A stretch of DNA of 38,479 bases, from the NCBI GenBank assembly GCA_002789915.1, contig PFUD01000181.1:1-38479 (forward strand), in the 5' to 3' direction. The position numbers were made by a program, and so were the translations under genes. Positions within the stretch are counted from its first letter, which is position 1; every line of letters begins with the position of its first letter. This document shows positions 8,154 through 16,095 of this stretch, piece by piece. The stretch comes from Comamonadaceae bacterium CG_4_9_14_3_um_filter_60_33 (GTDB taxonomy: Bacteria; Pseudomonadota; Gammaproteobacteria; Burkholderiales; Burkholderiaceae_C). The notes beneath the pieces are model-generated. The model did no database searches. It was not told the DNA's origin and saw only the letters and a list, made by a program, of their open reading frames with translations.

Positions 8154-11100
8154 ATGCAGATCGCAGAAACCTCCATCCGCCGCCCAGTATTTGCCACTGT
8201 GCTGTCGCTGCTGATCGTGCTCATCGGCGCGGTCTCCTTCAACAGCCTGACGGTGCGCGAGTACCCCAAGATCGACGAGCCCGTGGTGTCGGTCAGCACC
8301 ACCTTTGCCGGCGCTTCCAGCGAGGTCATGGAAACCCAGGTCACCAAGGTGCTCGAAGACTCGCTCTCGGGCATCGAGGGTGTCGACGTGATCACCTCCG
8401 CCAGCCGCCAGGAGCGCAGCCAGATCAGCGTGCGCTTTGCCCTCAGTCGCGATCCTGACGCCGCCGCCGCCGATGTGCGCGACAAGGTCACGCGCGTGCG
8501 CCAGCGCCTGCCGCAAGGCATCGACGAGCCGGTCATCGCCAAGGTCGAGGCCGAGTCGTTCCCGGTGATTTTCCTGGCGCTGAGCTCCGACACCCACACC
8601 GCCTTGCAACTCTCCGAGATGGCTAACACCTTGGTCAAGCCGGTGCTGCAAACCGCGCCGGGCGCGGCCGAAGTGAACATTTATGGCGAGCGCAAATTTG
8701 CCATGCGCATTTGGGTTGATCCGGGCAAGCTGGCGGCCTACCAGCTCACCGTGCAAGACCTTGAAGACGCCTTGCGCCGCGCCAATCTGGAGGTGCCCGC
8801 CGGGCGCATCGAAAGCGCGCAGCGCGAGTTCAACGTCACCGCCGCCACCGACCTGGCGCGTCCGCAGGAATTTGCCCAGGTGGTGATCGGCACGGTCAAT
8901 GGCCAGGCGATCCGCATCGGCGACGTGGCCCGCGTGCAAGAGGCGCCGGTGGACGAGCGCTCGTTTGTGCGCCTCAACGGCCGCGACGCGGTGGGCGTGG
9001 GCGTGGTGCGCCAGAGCACGGCCAACCCGCTCGACCTGAGCAGGGGCGTGCGCGGCCTGCTCGACAAGCTGCGCCGTGACCTGCCGCCGGGCGTGCAGAT
9101 TGAGGTGGCCAACGACAACTCGGTGTTCATCGAGCAATCCATCAAGGCGGTGTTCACCACCATCGTCGAAGCCTCTGTGCTGGTGGCGCTGGTGATTTTT
9201 GTCTTTTTGCGCACGCTGCGCGCCTCGCTGATTCCGCTCATCACGATTCCGGTTTCGCTGATCGGCACCTTTGCCATGATGGCGCTGGTGGGCTTTAGCA
9301 TCAACACGCTCACGCTGCTGGCGCTGGTGCTGGCCATTGGCCTGGTGGTGGACGATGCCATCGTGATGCTGGAGAACATTTACCGCCATATTGAAGAGGG
9401 CCTGCCGCCATTCCAGGCCGCCATCAAGGGCGCGCGTGAGGTCGGTTTTGCCATTGTTGCCATGACCATGACGCTGGTGGCGGTGTACGCGCCGCTGGCG
9501 TTTTCACCCGGGCGCACCGGGCGCCTGTTCACCGAATTTGCCCTTGCGCTGGCCGGCGCGGTGGTGATTTCCGGCATCGTGGCGCTCACGCTGTCGCCCA
9601 TGTTGTCGTCGCTGCTGCTCAGGCACAACCCACGTCCGACATGGTTTGATTCACACATGGAAAACCTGCTGCAGCGGGTGACGCAGGTGTATGCCACGCT
9701 GCTGCGGTGGACACTGCACCGACGCTACCTGGTGCTGGCCGTGATGGTAGCCAGTGGCCTGGTGTCATGGTGGGTGCTGGGCGACATCAAGCGCGAACTG
9801 GCGCCGCTGGAAGACCGCGGCGTGGTGCTGGCGCGCGTCAACGCGCCCGACGGCGCCACGCTGGCCTACACCGACCGCTATGTGCGCGGTGTGGAAAAAA
9901 TTGCCGAAGACTATCCTGAGTTTGATCGCATCTTTGCCACCGTCGGCAACCCCACGGTGTCGCAGGCCAATGTGTTTTTCAGGGCCAAACCCTGGAATGA
10001 GCGCGAGCGCACCACGCTGCAAATGGCGCGCACCATGTCGCCGCGCTTTGCCGGTTTGTCGGGCGTCAACGCCACGCCGATCACGCCACCGTCGCTGGGG
10101 CAGGGCTTTCGCAGCCAGCCGCTTGAATACGTCATCATCACCTCCGAGAGCTATGAGGAACTCAACACGACGGTGCAAACCTTGATGGGCGAGCTCGCCA
10201 AAAACCCCGGCTTTGTCCAGGTGGATAGCAACTTGCGCTTGAACAAGCCCGAGATCAAACTGGAGGTGAACCGCGAACGTGCCGCCGACCTGGGTGTCAA
10301 TGTCGACGCCATCGCCCGCGCCATCGAGACCATGCTGGGCGGGCGCAAGGTCACGCGCTACAAGCGTGGCGGCGAACAGTACGATGTGATCGTGCAAACC
10401 ACGGCCTCGGGCCGCGACACGCCGGACGATATTGAGGCCATTTTTGTGCGCGGCAAAGGCACCGAGCTGATCCCGCTGTCAAGCCTGGTGATCATTCGCG
10501 AGGTGGTGGTGCCGCGCGAGCTGATCCACTTCGGCCAACGCCGCGCTGCTACCATCACCGCCAACCTGACGGCCAATTATTCGGTGGGCGAGGCGCTCAA
10601 TTTCATGGATGCCACCGCGCAAAAAGTGCTCAAGCCCGGTTACGCCACCGACCTGAACGGCATCAGCCGTGAGTTCAAAAAATCGTCCGATTCGCTTTCA
10701 CTGGTGTTTGCGCTGGCGCTGTTGTTTATCTTCTTGGTGCTGGCAGCGCAGTTCGAAAGTTTTGTTGATCCGTTTGTGATTTTGTTCAGCGTGCCCTTGT
10801 CGATGGCGGGGGCGCTGCTGGCGCTCAAATGGTCGGGTGGCACGCTCAATGTGTTCAGCCAGATCGGACTGATCACACTGGTGGGTTTGATCACCAAGCA
10901 CGGCATTTTGATCGTGGAATTTGCCAACCAGTTGCGCGAGCAGGGCCTGGACACGCTGGCCGCCGTCCAGCAGTCGGCCGCGCAGCGCCTGCGGCCCATC
11001 ATGATGACCACCGGTGCCATGGTGCTGGGCGCCGTGCCGCTGGCCGTGGCCACCGGTGCCGGTGCCGAGAGTCGCCAGCAAATTGGCTGGGTGATTGTGG

Positions 11101-11228
11101 GCGGCATGAGCCTGGGCACGCTGCTCACGGTGTTCGTGGTGCCCACCATGTACACCTTGCTGGCACGCAAAAAAGTGCCGGGGGCCAAGAAAGAGCTGGC
11201 TTTGGATCCGGTTGCTTCTTCTGCTTAG
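8154..11228 (+). CDS. RND multidrug efflux permease (HAE1 family)
   Basis: A 1024-aa proton-driven inner-membrane pump of the AcrB/MexB type. It begins with the typical ETSIRRPVFATVLSLLIVLIGAVSF first membrane helix. Twelve membrane segments flank two large periplasmic loops. The proton-relay aspartates D400 and D401 lie in TM4 (GLVVDDAIVMLENIYRHIE), and the C-terminal half shows FSQIGLITLVGLITKHGILIVEF and RLRPIMMTTGAMVLGAVPLA. GGGAG precedes the ATG. Together with the adaptor it forms a two-gene operon. No TolC-like gene is nearby, so it must borrow a channel. The next gene is convergent. Confidence 0.96.
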   Translation: MQIAETSIRRPVFATVLSLLIVLIGAVSFNSLTVREYPKIDEPVVSVSTTFAGASSEVMETQVTKVLEDSLSGIEGVDVITSASRQERSQISVRFALSRDPDAAAADVRDKVTRVRQRLPQGIDEPVIAKVEAESFPVIFLALSSDTHTALQLSEMANTLVKPVLQTAPGAAEVNIYGERKFAMRIWVDPGKLAAYQLTVQDLEDALRRANLEVPAGRIESAQREFNVTAATDLARPQEFAQVVIGTVNGQAIRIGDVARVQEAPVDERSFVRLNGRDAVGVGVVRQSTANPLDLSRGVRGLLDKLRRDLPPGVQIEVANDNSVFIEQSIKAVFTTIVEASVLVALVIFVFLRTLRASLIPLITIPVSLIGTFAMMALVGFSINTLTLLALVLAIGLVVDDAIVMLENIYRHIEEGLPPFQAAIKGAREVGFAIVAMTMTLVAVYAPLAFSPGRTGRLFTEFALALAGAVVISGIVALTLSPMLSSLLLRHNPRPTWFDSHMENLLQRVTQVYATLLRWTLHRRYLVLAVMVASGLVSWWVLGDIKRELAPLEDRGVVLARVNAPDGATLAYTDRYVRGVEKIAEDYPEFDRIFATVGNPTVSQANVFFRAKPWNERERTTLQMARTMSPRFAGLSGVNATPITPPSLGQGFRSQPLEYVIITSESYEELNTTVQTLMGELAKNPGFVQVDSNLRLNKPEIKLEVNRERAADLGVNVDAIARAIETMLGGRKVTRYKRGGEQYDVIVQTTASGRDTPDDIEAIFVRGKGTELIPLSSLVIIREVVVPRELIHFGQRRAATITANLTANYSVGEALNFMDATAQKVLKPGYATDLNGISREFKKSSDSLSLVFALALLFIFLVLAAQFESFVDPFVILFSVPLSMAGALLALKWSGGTLNVFSQIGLITLVGLITKHGILIVEFANQLREQGLDTLAAVQQSAAQRLRPIMMTTGAMVLGAVPLAVATGAGAESRQQIGWVIVGGMSLGTLLTVFVVPTMYTLLARKKVPGAKKELALDPVASSA

Positions 11229-11265
11229 ACGTTCAGAAATCGTTTAAAAAAGGCCGAATTGCGAT

Positions 11266-12396
11266 TCAGGTGTCCAGTTCAAGTGTGCGCAGCCATTCAG
11301 CGAAGGCGTCATCCTGAAACTGATAGTTGCCGTAGTCCAGCTTTGCCACTAAATTTTCCTGCTGGAGGCGGCGCAGCGCGTGCTGAGGCGTGTTCTTGTT
11401 GACAGGCTTGTCCAGTCCGAGCGCGCTGCCCAGACGCATGCGCGCTGGCTCGGAATACAGTTCTGTGACCCCTTGGGCGAGCAGCTTGAGCACCTCCTGG
11501 TCCGCAGGCAATAGCTTTTGCCAAACGTCATTGAAGTTGGCCCCGTTGAATACATGCTTTTGCGTGTCCTCCAGCGCAGCCTGCGCCCCAAGCTCAGCGT
11601 AGGCCAGGTAGCGATTCAGGTAGCGGCGAAAAAACTCAGGCGTGTTGTGCAAAGCCGTAAAGGCGGCCAAGGCGTCTTCGTCTGTCAGCGGGTAACGCGA
11701 TAGCTTGTTCACTTTGCTGACCATGGCCTTGACGAATTCAGTGCCGAGCAGCTCAAAAGGTTCGAGCGGTGCCCAGTTGTAAAACGGTTCTGTGGAGCGC
11801 CCAAACATGAGCCTGAGCGTGGGTTCGGAACTGCCGGCAAATACCACCTTGATGTTTTGTTTTCGGCTGTCCAGACCCGCGCGCAGGGAGTGCGCCAACT
11901 CACTATGCGCCGGTGAGGCTAACACCTGTGCCTCGTCCAGCACCAGCAGCATGCGCTTGCCAGGCTTATCAAAACCACGCAGCAGTTCGCTCAGCAAGGG
12001 CCCGGCCACAGCGGCGTCATCAGCCAACTCCGCTTCAAGCGACCCTTCAGCCAGACCCGGTAACTTGCCCGAGGCCTTGATTTTTTTCAGGGGTGTGTTG
12101 AGCCGCTTGACCAATTTGAACAGGCCCGTTGGTTCCATGGCTCGGCTGAGCGCGGCCACAAGCGATGGTGTCGGGTGTGTGCGCGCATCCCACAAGTTCA
12201 AATACGCCGTCAAATAACCCTCGGCCTGAGCCGCAGGAATAAGGTCCTGCTCGAGAAACTCTGACTTGCCCATGCGGCGTTTGGCAAACAAACCTCGCGC
12301 TGAGGTCAGGCCGATGCCGAATATCTCCAGGTATTTCCTGGCCAGCTCTGGACGCGGATAGTGCCACGGGTCGGCAGACACTAAGGCTTTGATCAT
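11266..12396 (-). CDS. AAA-type ATPase, orphan, degenerate Walker A
   Basis: A 376-aa predicted soluble P-loop ATPase of the AAA/KAP-like ATP-binding proteins often found in accessory regions. The Walker A region is GLFAKRRMGKSEF: GKS (43-45) is intact, but the first Gly of GxxxxGK is Ala38. Walker B is MLLVLDEAQ (D154, E155), followed by VVFAGSSEPTLRLMFG (sensor-like) and FYNWAPLEPFELLG. The C-terminal part looks like a winged-helix segment (LRRLQQENLVAKLDYGNYQFQDDAFAEWLR). No partner gene is adjacent. The ATG lacks a clear ribosome site and the upstream region is AT-rich with repeated ATAAGT motifs. The role is unknown; a regulatory or defence ATPase is possible but not shown. Confidence 0.7.
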   Translation of the reverse strand: MIKALVSADPWHYPRPELARKYLEIFGIGLTSARGLFAKRRMGKSEFLEQDLIPAAQAEGYLTAYLNLWDARTHPTPSLVAALSRAMEPTGLFKLVKRLNTPLKKIKASGKLPGLAEGSLEAELADDAAVAGPLLSELLRGFDKPGKRMLLVLDEAQVLASPAHSELAHSLRAGLDSRKQNIKVVFAGSSEPTLRLMFGRSTEPFYNWAPLEPFELLGTEFVKAMVSKVNKLSRYPLTDEDALAAFTALHNTPEFFRRYLNRYLAYAELGAQAALEDTQKHVFNGANFNDVWQKLLPADQEVLKLLAQGVTELYSEPARMRLGSALGLDKPVNKNTPQHALRRLQQENLVAKLDYGNYQFQDDAFAEWLRTLELDT

Positions 12397-12403
12397 GGTA
12401 TCT

Positions 12404-12449
12404 AAACTTATTACGTTTTTTGATAAGTATCATTCTACTAGATAAGTTT
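12404..12449. promoter_or_regulatory. Repeated ATAAGT motifs upstream of the orphan ATPase gene
   Basis: AAACTTAT (12404-12411) and ATAAGTTT (12442-12449) form a perfect 8-bp inverted repeat. Between them lies TGATAAGTATCA (12421-12432), itself a TGATA/TATCA palindrome. The three ATAAGT cores are 17-19 bp apart, roughly two helical turns. The block lies 8-53 bp upstream of the ATPase ATG and is strongly AT-rich in a GC-rich region. It looks like an operator array; the binding protein is unknown. Confidence 0.5.
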
Positions 12450-12490
12450 TGAGAGTTGCACCGATTCATAAAGCCAATGCATCTGGTTGT

Positions 12491-12677
12491 TTATGCGGCC
12501 TTGACCCGCCTCAGACGCGCTTCACTTTGCGACATCGGCGGGCCCCAATACGCCGGCCGTGCCGCTTTGACGCGGTATCCCAGCGCGACCAGCAACGCTT
12601 CAATACGTGCCCACTCGATTGCCTTTGATAGGATAAGCCAGCAGGGCTTCAAGGGTTTTGCGATGCTCGCAGTTCAT
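12491..12677 (-). pseudogene. HicA-like mRNA interferase toxin remnant, frameshifted
   Basis: On the minus strand an ATG at 12677 opens MNCEHRKTLEALLAYP, the typical N-terminus of HicA-type toxins. The frame then runs to a stop. Shifting by one base near 12629 recovers SKAIEWARIEALLVALGYRV, the next conserved HicA segment, up to a TAA at 12491. The total of 187 nt is one base more than a multiple of three. After GYRV the expected strand with the catalytic His and the RPHP segment are replaced by an unrelated 26-residue tail. No HicB antitoxin is adjacent. It is therefore probably a doubly damaged relic. Identification rests on remembered family sequence. Confidence 0.6.
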
Positions 12678-12702
12678 TGTTGAAACGATAGCCCACCCCA
12701 GC

Positions 12703-12788
12703 GATCAGGCTGTCTGGGTGTTCTGCTCAGGTCAAGGAGGAGGCCGCAGGCCGGGACATACGAATCAGAGCACCCAGACAGCCTGATC
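12703..12788. repeat. Perfect 18-bp inverted repeat with 50-nt spacer
   Basis: GATCAGGCTGTCTGGGTG (12703-12720) is repeated exactly in reverse complement at 12771-12788. Beyond one mismatch the pairing continues for four bases into the loop. The 50-nt spacer contains a GGCC-GCA-GGCC mini-hairpin. No frame explains it. It lies just upstream of the HicA remnant on the minus strand and about 137 bp before the DUF4398 lipoprotein. It could be the ends of a small non-autonomous element or a structured RNA. Confidence 0.7.
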
Positions 12789-12790
12789 CC

Positions 12791-12815
12791 GCTCACAGCG
12801 CTCACAGCGCTTACA
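12791..12815. repeat. Short tandem repeat GCTCACAGC
   Basis: Two exact 9-bp units (12791-12799 and 12800-12808) are followed by a diverged third, GCTTACACC. They directly abut the 18-bp inverted repeat. The rest of 12816-12924 shows nothing beyond the ribosome site of the next gene. Confidence 0.5.
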
Positions 12816-12924
12816 CCCTTCACCCGCACTCTGTCTGCCAGCGAACAGACTTTTCCGGCTGGACCGCCTATAACCTCATCTAGCCAAGGCGATTCCGCTT
12901 TGGGTGAACCGTTACAGGATTTCC

Positions 12925-13305
12925 ATGAAGAATATTTACACCAGAGGCGGCCTTGCCATTTTGTCCGCTGTTGCCCTCACGCTCGCCGTGGGCTGCGGCA
13001 CCAGCTTGAAAACCCCGGCAACGGCCGATGTGGCAGTGTCAAAGGCTGCTGTAGCCAACGCTGCGGGTGCCGGTGGTGCCCAATATGCGCCGGTTGAAAT
13101 GGCCGCGGCGCGCGACAAATTGGCGCGGGCCAACAAAGCCATGCTGGCCAAAGACTACGAACTGGCCATCGAACTGGCCAACCAGGCCCAAGCCGACGCC
13201 AAGCTGGCGCAAAGCACGGCCAGCTCCCTCAAGGCACAGGCTGCGGCCGATGTGCTGCAGGACGACATTCGCGTGTTGCGCGAAGAACTCAACCGCCCGC
13301 GCTAA
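12925..13305 (+). CDS. DUF4398 lipoprotein
   Basis: A 126-aa small envelope protein. The ATG at 12925 has AGGA five bases upstream; the frame also opens at 12904, without a ribosome site. The signal peptide ends in the lipobox AVGC, so it is probably lipidated. The mature part is a helical DUF4398 domain: YAPVEMAAARDKLARANKAMLAKDYELAIELANQAQADAKLAQ, with alternating Ala and charged residues. The function is unknown. The next gene, 37 bp downstream, carries the same YAPLEMKQA element fused to OmpA, so the two probably form an operon and may interact at the outer membrane. Confidence 0.85.
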   Translation: MKNIYTRGGLAILSAVALTLAVGCGTSLKTPATADVAVSKAAVANAAGAGGAQYAPVEMAAARDKLARANKAMLAKDYELAIELANQAQADAKLAQSTASSLKAQAAADVLQDDIRVLREELNRPR

Positions 13306-13342
13306 CCCCTTTGTAAACACTTTTATCCCGACAGAAAACATC

Positions 13343-14275
13343 ATGAAAAAAATCCACTTTGCACCGATCGTTCTGGCTATTGCCGCCCTCATGGCGGGCT
13401 GTAGCTCAACCCCCAAAACGACATCGCTGCTCGACCAGACCCGCAACGACTACATGGCGGCCAAAGCCAACCCTGACGTTGCCACCTACGCACCGCTTGA
13501 AATGAAGCAGGCCACCCAGGCCATGGCGCAAGCCAACGTGCAAGCCAATGACCGCGGCAGCGACAAGGAAATCGACAACCTGGCTTACCTGGCCAAGCAA
13601 AAAATTGCCCTCGCGCAAGAAGTCACCAAGCGCAAGGTGGCCGAAGCTGACATTACCAGTGCCGGCAAAGAGCGTGACCAATTGCGCCTCGATGCGCGCA
13701 CCAACGAAGCCAACGCCGCGAAGCTGAGCGCCGAAAAAGCCGCAATGGCTGCGCAACAGGCCCAAAGCGATGCCGCTCAGTCGCAACTGGCTGCCCAGCA
13801 AGCCCAACTCGACGCAGCCAATGCACAGCGCCAGACGCAAGATGCCCAGGCGCGCGCCGCACAGCTCGAGGCCCAACTGGCTGAACTGGCCGCCAAAAAA
13901 ACCGCACGCGGCACCGTCATCACGCTCGGTGATGTGTTGTTTGGCACCGACCTTTCCCGCCTGACCACCGACGGCATGCGCAGCGCCCAAAAGCTGGCCG
14001 ATGTGCTGCAACAGAATCCGCAACGCCGCGTGCTGATTGAAGGTTTTACCGACAGTGTCGGTGCCGCTGACTACAACCAGGCCCTGTCAGAGCGTCGCGC
14101 CAATGCGGTGCGTACCGCCTTGCTGGACATGGGTGTGGGCCGTGAGCGCATCGACATGCGCGGCTACGGCGAATCCTTTCCGGTAGCTGCCAACAGCAGC
14201 GTCGCCAGCCGCCAGCTCAACCGCCGGGTCGAGATCGTTTTGTCGGACGACAGCGGCAAAGTGATCCCGCGCTAA
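13343..14275 (+). CDS. OmpA family lipoprotein with N-terminal DUF4398-like domain
   Basis: A 310-aa predicted outer-membrane lipoprotein that binds peptidoglycan. The signal peptide ends in MAGC. Residues about 35-95 resemble DUF4398 (YAPLEMKQATQAMAQANVQ). A long Ala/Gln/Lys coiled coil (about 100-190) spans the periplasm, and the C-terminal OmpA_C domain has GDVLFGTDLSRLTTDG, IEGFTDSVGAADYNQALSERRA and the NRRVEIVL signature, including the Asp and Arg that grip diaminopimelate. The gene ends in a rho-independent terminator. The start has only a weak ribosome site, and the overlapping longer frame upstream is not coding. Confidence 0.92.
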   Translation: MKKIHFAPIVLAIAALMAGCSSTPKTTSLLDQTRNDYMAAKANPDVATYAPLEMKQATQAMAQANVQANDRGSDKEIDNLAYLAKQKIALAQEVTKRKVAEADITSAGKERDQLRLDARTNEANAAKLSAEKAAMAAQQAQSDAAQSQLAAQQAQLDAANAQRQTQDAQARAAQLEAQLAELAAKKTARGTVITLGDVLFGTDLSRLTTDGMRSAQKLADVLQQNPQRRVLIEGFTDSVGAADYNQALSERRANAVRTALLDMGVGRERIDMRGYGESFPVAANSSVASRQLNRRVEIVLSDDSGKVIPR

Positions 14276-14303
14276 GCGCCGATTGATTCAATTGATTCAA
14301 ATG

Positions 14304-14335
14304 CGCCCCGGTCTTTGACTGGGGCGTTTTTTTTT
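14304..14335 (+). terminator. Rho-independent terminator after the OmpA-family gene
   Basis: CGCCCCGGTC and GACTGGGGCG form a 10-bp stem (one G-T pair) around a TTT loop, followed by nine T residues (14327-14335). The opposite direction has no T run, so it serves the plus-strand DUF4398/OmpA operon. A 9-bp tandem repeat, ATTGATTCA twice, lies just before it (14282-14299). Confidence 0.93.
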
Positions 14336-14353
14336 GAAGAAAAACTCACTGCC

Positions 14354-15682
14354 TCAGTAGCCTTCGTCTGGAAGCACAGCCTCCCGATTGAACTGCGCCA
14401 AGTGTCGTCGCACGCCCTGAAATACCGTGTGAGCCAGTTCCACAGGGAAGTCGGCCGGCAATCGCTGTTCAACCGCAGTCAGCGCCGTTTCCAGGCGGTG
14501 CGTCATGCCCTGCATGGCGTCCCACGCGCCTTGCACGGCGCTGCGCTTGGCCAGCGCTTCCCAGTGGCGAACCTTGATTTCGGATAGCTTGTAGTGTGCC
14601 GTCTTGCCGCGCACGGCCATGGCCAACTTTGTCTTTTTGTACTGAAGTGCGTACGGACCGGTGCCGATCAAGGGCCATGCCGACAGCACATCGTACAAGG
14701 GAGTCATCCGATAGCGACCACCGGGCAGTACGAACAAGGAAAAGTTCTTGGCATGCCCATCGATGGCGGCCAGGAACCAAAACAGCAACTGGGCACACAA
14801 AAAATTCCGCCCGTCTTCATGAAACGCCTCGCTCCCTTTGAGCACCGCCAGGCATGCCTCAATACCAGGGCCTCCCTTTTGCTCGTACTTTTGCTCGCTC
14901 GAAACACCTTTAGCCTGGCAAAAATCCTCCTGGGGCAATCGGACAATCCAGTCTTGCGGGTGCCAGCTTCGGTCAAAGCGTTTGACCACTAGCACCCGCC
15001 GTGCGCCAAAGTCCTGCATCTGACACTCGGCTGCCGGCAAACCAAGCTCTCGCACGATTTGGTTGCAAAGCCATTCGTTCTCGACGGACAGCCGCAGGTC
15101 CAGGTTGCGCCCCGGAGTGATGCCGATGGGCGGCTTGAGGATGTGGGTGGTGGGCGTGGCACCCAGGGGTCGACACCATTGGCCGTTCACTTGAAGGAGC
15201 GCAGTTTTTTCCTGTGCACCGGCAATGGACAGCCGAAAAGATTCATCGTCATCCTGATCCCCAGCGCCGGCTTGTGAGCCCAAGGCACCCAGATGCTTCT
15301 CAATTTGTTCAGGCGTGAGGGCCTCGTACCGCAGCTGGTCAAAGCCATCCGGGGTAGCGCCGGGCGGCAGCAGTTGCACCGCACCCACGCAGTCGCGGCC
15401 AACCGCTTGCAACAGCGCAAACGTATCCGTGCCCTTGGTATGAAACCGGGAACTGATGCGCTTGCGAATGCCATCGCTATCAGGCAGCAGATTGTCAAAA
15501 TAGTTGCGTACCACGTCGCCCTCCAACCGGTTGTCCGCGGTAAAAGGCAGAGACAGGGAAAGCGGACGGCTTCGCGCAGAGGCCCGCCAGGACGGGACAT
15601 AGTCCAACCGGTGGTGGCCGGTGCGCCCCACACGCCAGGTCGCTACCAGTTCACCGTTCATCCAAACGACAAGCGCGCCCAT
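14354..15682 (-). CDS. hipA: HipA family serine/threonine kinase toxin
   Basis: HipA toxins are kinases; E. coli HipA phosphorylates glutamyl-tRNA synthetase and causes growth arrest and persistence. The 442-aa protein keeps the P-loop/autophosphorylation motif SIAGAQEKTALL, the catalytic DGHAKN (D308, matching D309 of E. coli) and the metal-binding Asp of PLYDVLSAWP. It appears fully active. The start is ATG at 15682, overlapping the hipB stop as TAATG; an upstream GTG in the same frame (15688) is less likely. It lies downstream of hipB and converges on the OmpA operon terminator. Confidence 0.94.
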   Translation of the reverse strand: MGALVVWMNGELVATWRVGRTGHHRLDYVPSWRASARSRPLSLSLPFTADNRLEGDVVRNYFDNLLPDSDGIRKRISSRFHTKGTDTFALLQAVGRDCVGAVQLLPPGATPDGFDQLRYEALTPEQIEKHLGALGSQAGAGDQDDDESFRLSIAGAQEKTALLQVNGQWCRPLGATPTTHILKPPIGITPGRNLDLRLSVENEWLCNQIVRELGLPAAECQMQDFGARRVLVVKRFDRSWHPQDWIVRLPQEDFCQAKGVSSEQKYEQKGGPGIEACLAVLKGSEAFHEDGRNFLCAQLLFWFLAAIDGHAKNFSLFVLPGGRYRMTPLYDVLSAWPLIGTGPYALQYKKTKLAMAVRGKTAHYKLSEIKVRHWEALAKRSAVQGAWDAMQGMTHRLETALTAVEQRLPADFPVELAHTVFQGVRRHLAQFNREAVLPDEGY

Positions 15683-15963
15683 TACCACTCGCCTTGACCG
15701 CTGGTGTCGGAGATGTTTGCTGGCAGTGATTTGTCGTTGGCGACGGCAGGCGCATCCCGCAAGACCAAATCAACCCCCAAAACCTTCAGAACTTCCAGAA
15801 GTTGCCCGGCACTGACCGCTGCAGGGTTTCGCTCAATCGCCGCGATGCGAGACTGTGACAACCCGAGTTTGACAGCCAGGTCCGCCTGGCCCAGACCACG
15901 CGCTTTGCGCAGGGAGCGCAGCTGTGGCGCGAGCTGGTCCGGGATTGAGATGAGATAGTCCAT
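15682..15963 (-). CDS. hipB: HipB family antitoxin, XRE-type repressor
   Basis: A 93-aa helix-turn-helix protein that should bind and silence HipA and repress the operon. The HTH is LRKARGLGQADLAVKLGLSQSRIAAIERNP, followed by a dimerisation strand LLEVLKVLGVDLVLRD. A short polar tail ends at the TAA that overlaps hipA. The promoter upstream contains a palindrome with the TATC-N8-GATA spacing of the E. coli hip operator, which supports autoregulation. Confidence 0.93.
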   Translation of the reverse strand: MDYLISIPDQLAPQLRSLRKARGLGQADLAVKLGLSQSRIAAIERNPAAVSAGQLLEVLKVLGVDLVLRDAPAVANDKSLPANISDTSGQGEW

Positions 15964-15995
15964 AGTGAAATACCATCTTAAAGTAATATTGGTTT

Positions 15996-16024
15996 ATTAT
16001 CACTTCAAAATGATAATGTGTAAA
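15996..16024 (-). promoter_or_regulatory. hipBA promoter with overlapping operator
   Basis: On the minus strand TTTACA (16024-16019), a 17-bp spacer and GATAAT (16001-15996) form a good sigma70 promoter. ATTATCA (15996-16002) and TGATAAT (16011-16017) form a perfect palindrome with an 8-bp spacer that covers the -10 box and much of the spacer. HipB binding would exclude RNA polymerase. The expected transcript start leaves a leader of about 26 nt before hipB. Confidence 0.75.
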
Positions 16025-16095
16025 TATTTCCTTAATATAATACGGTCCCAAGCCTAGCGTGCAACACCACACCAGGTAAGCCTGGGAAAAAATGG

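Noticed and set aside
8058-9389. 443-codon open frame on the minus strand inside the RND permease gene
   Set aside because: Its product is His/Arg/Ala-rich low-complexity sequence typical of the antisense frame of GC-rich coding DNA; the plus-strand permease is complete and conserved.
12456-12683. 75-codon plus-strand frame over the HicA relic
   Set aside because: The minus strand gives recognisable HicA segments; the plus frame has no similarity or ribosome site.
12677-12788. Integron attC site at the 18-bp inverted repeat
   Set aside because: attC arms are imperfect and bear RYYYAAC/GTTRRRY core sites at their ends, which are not present here.
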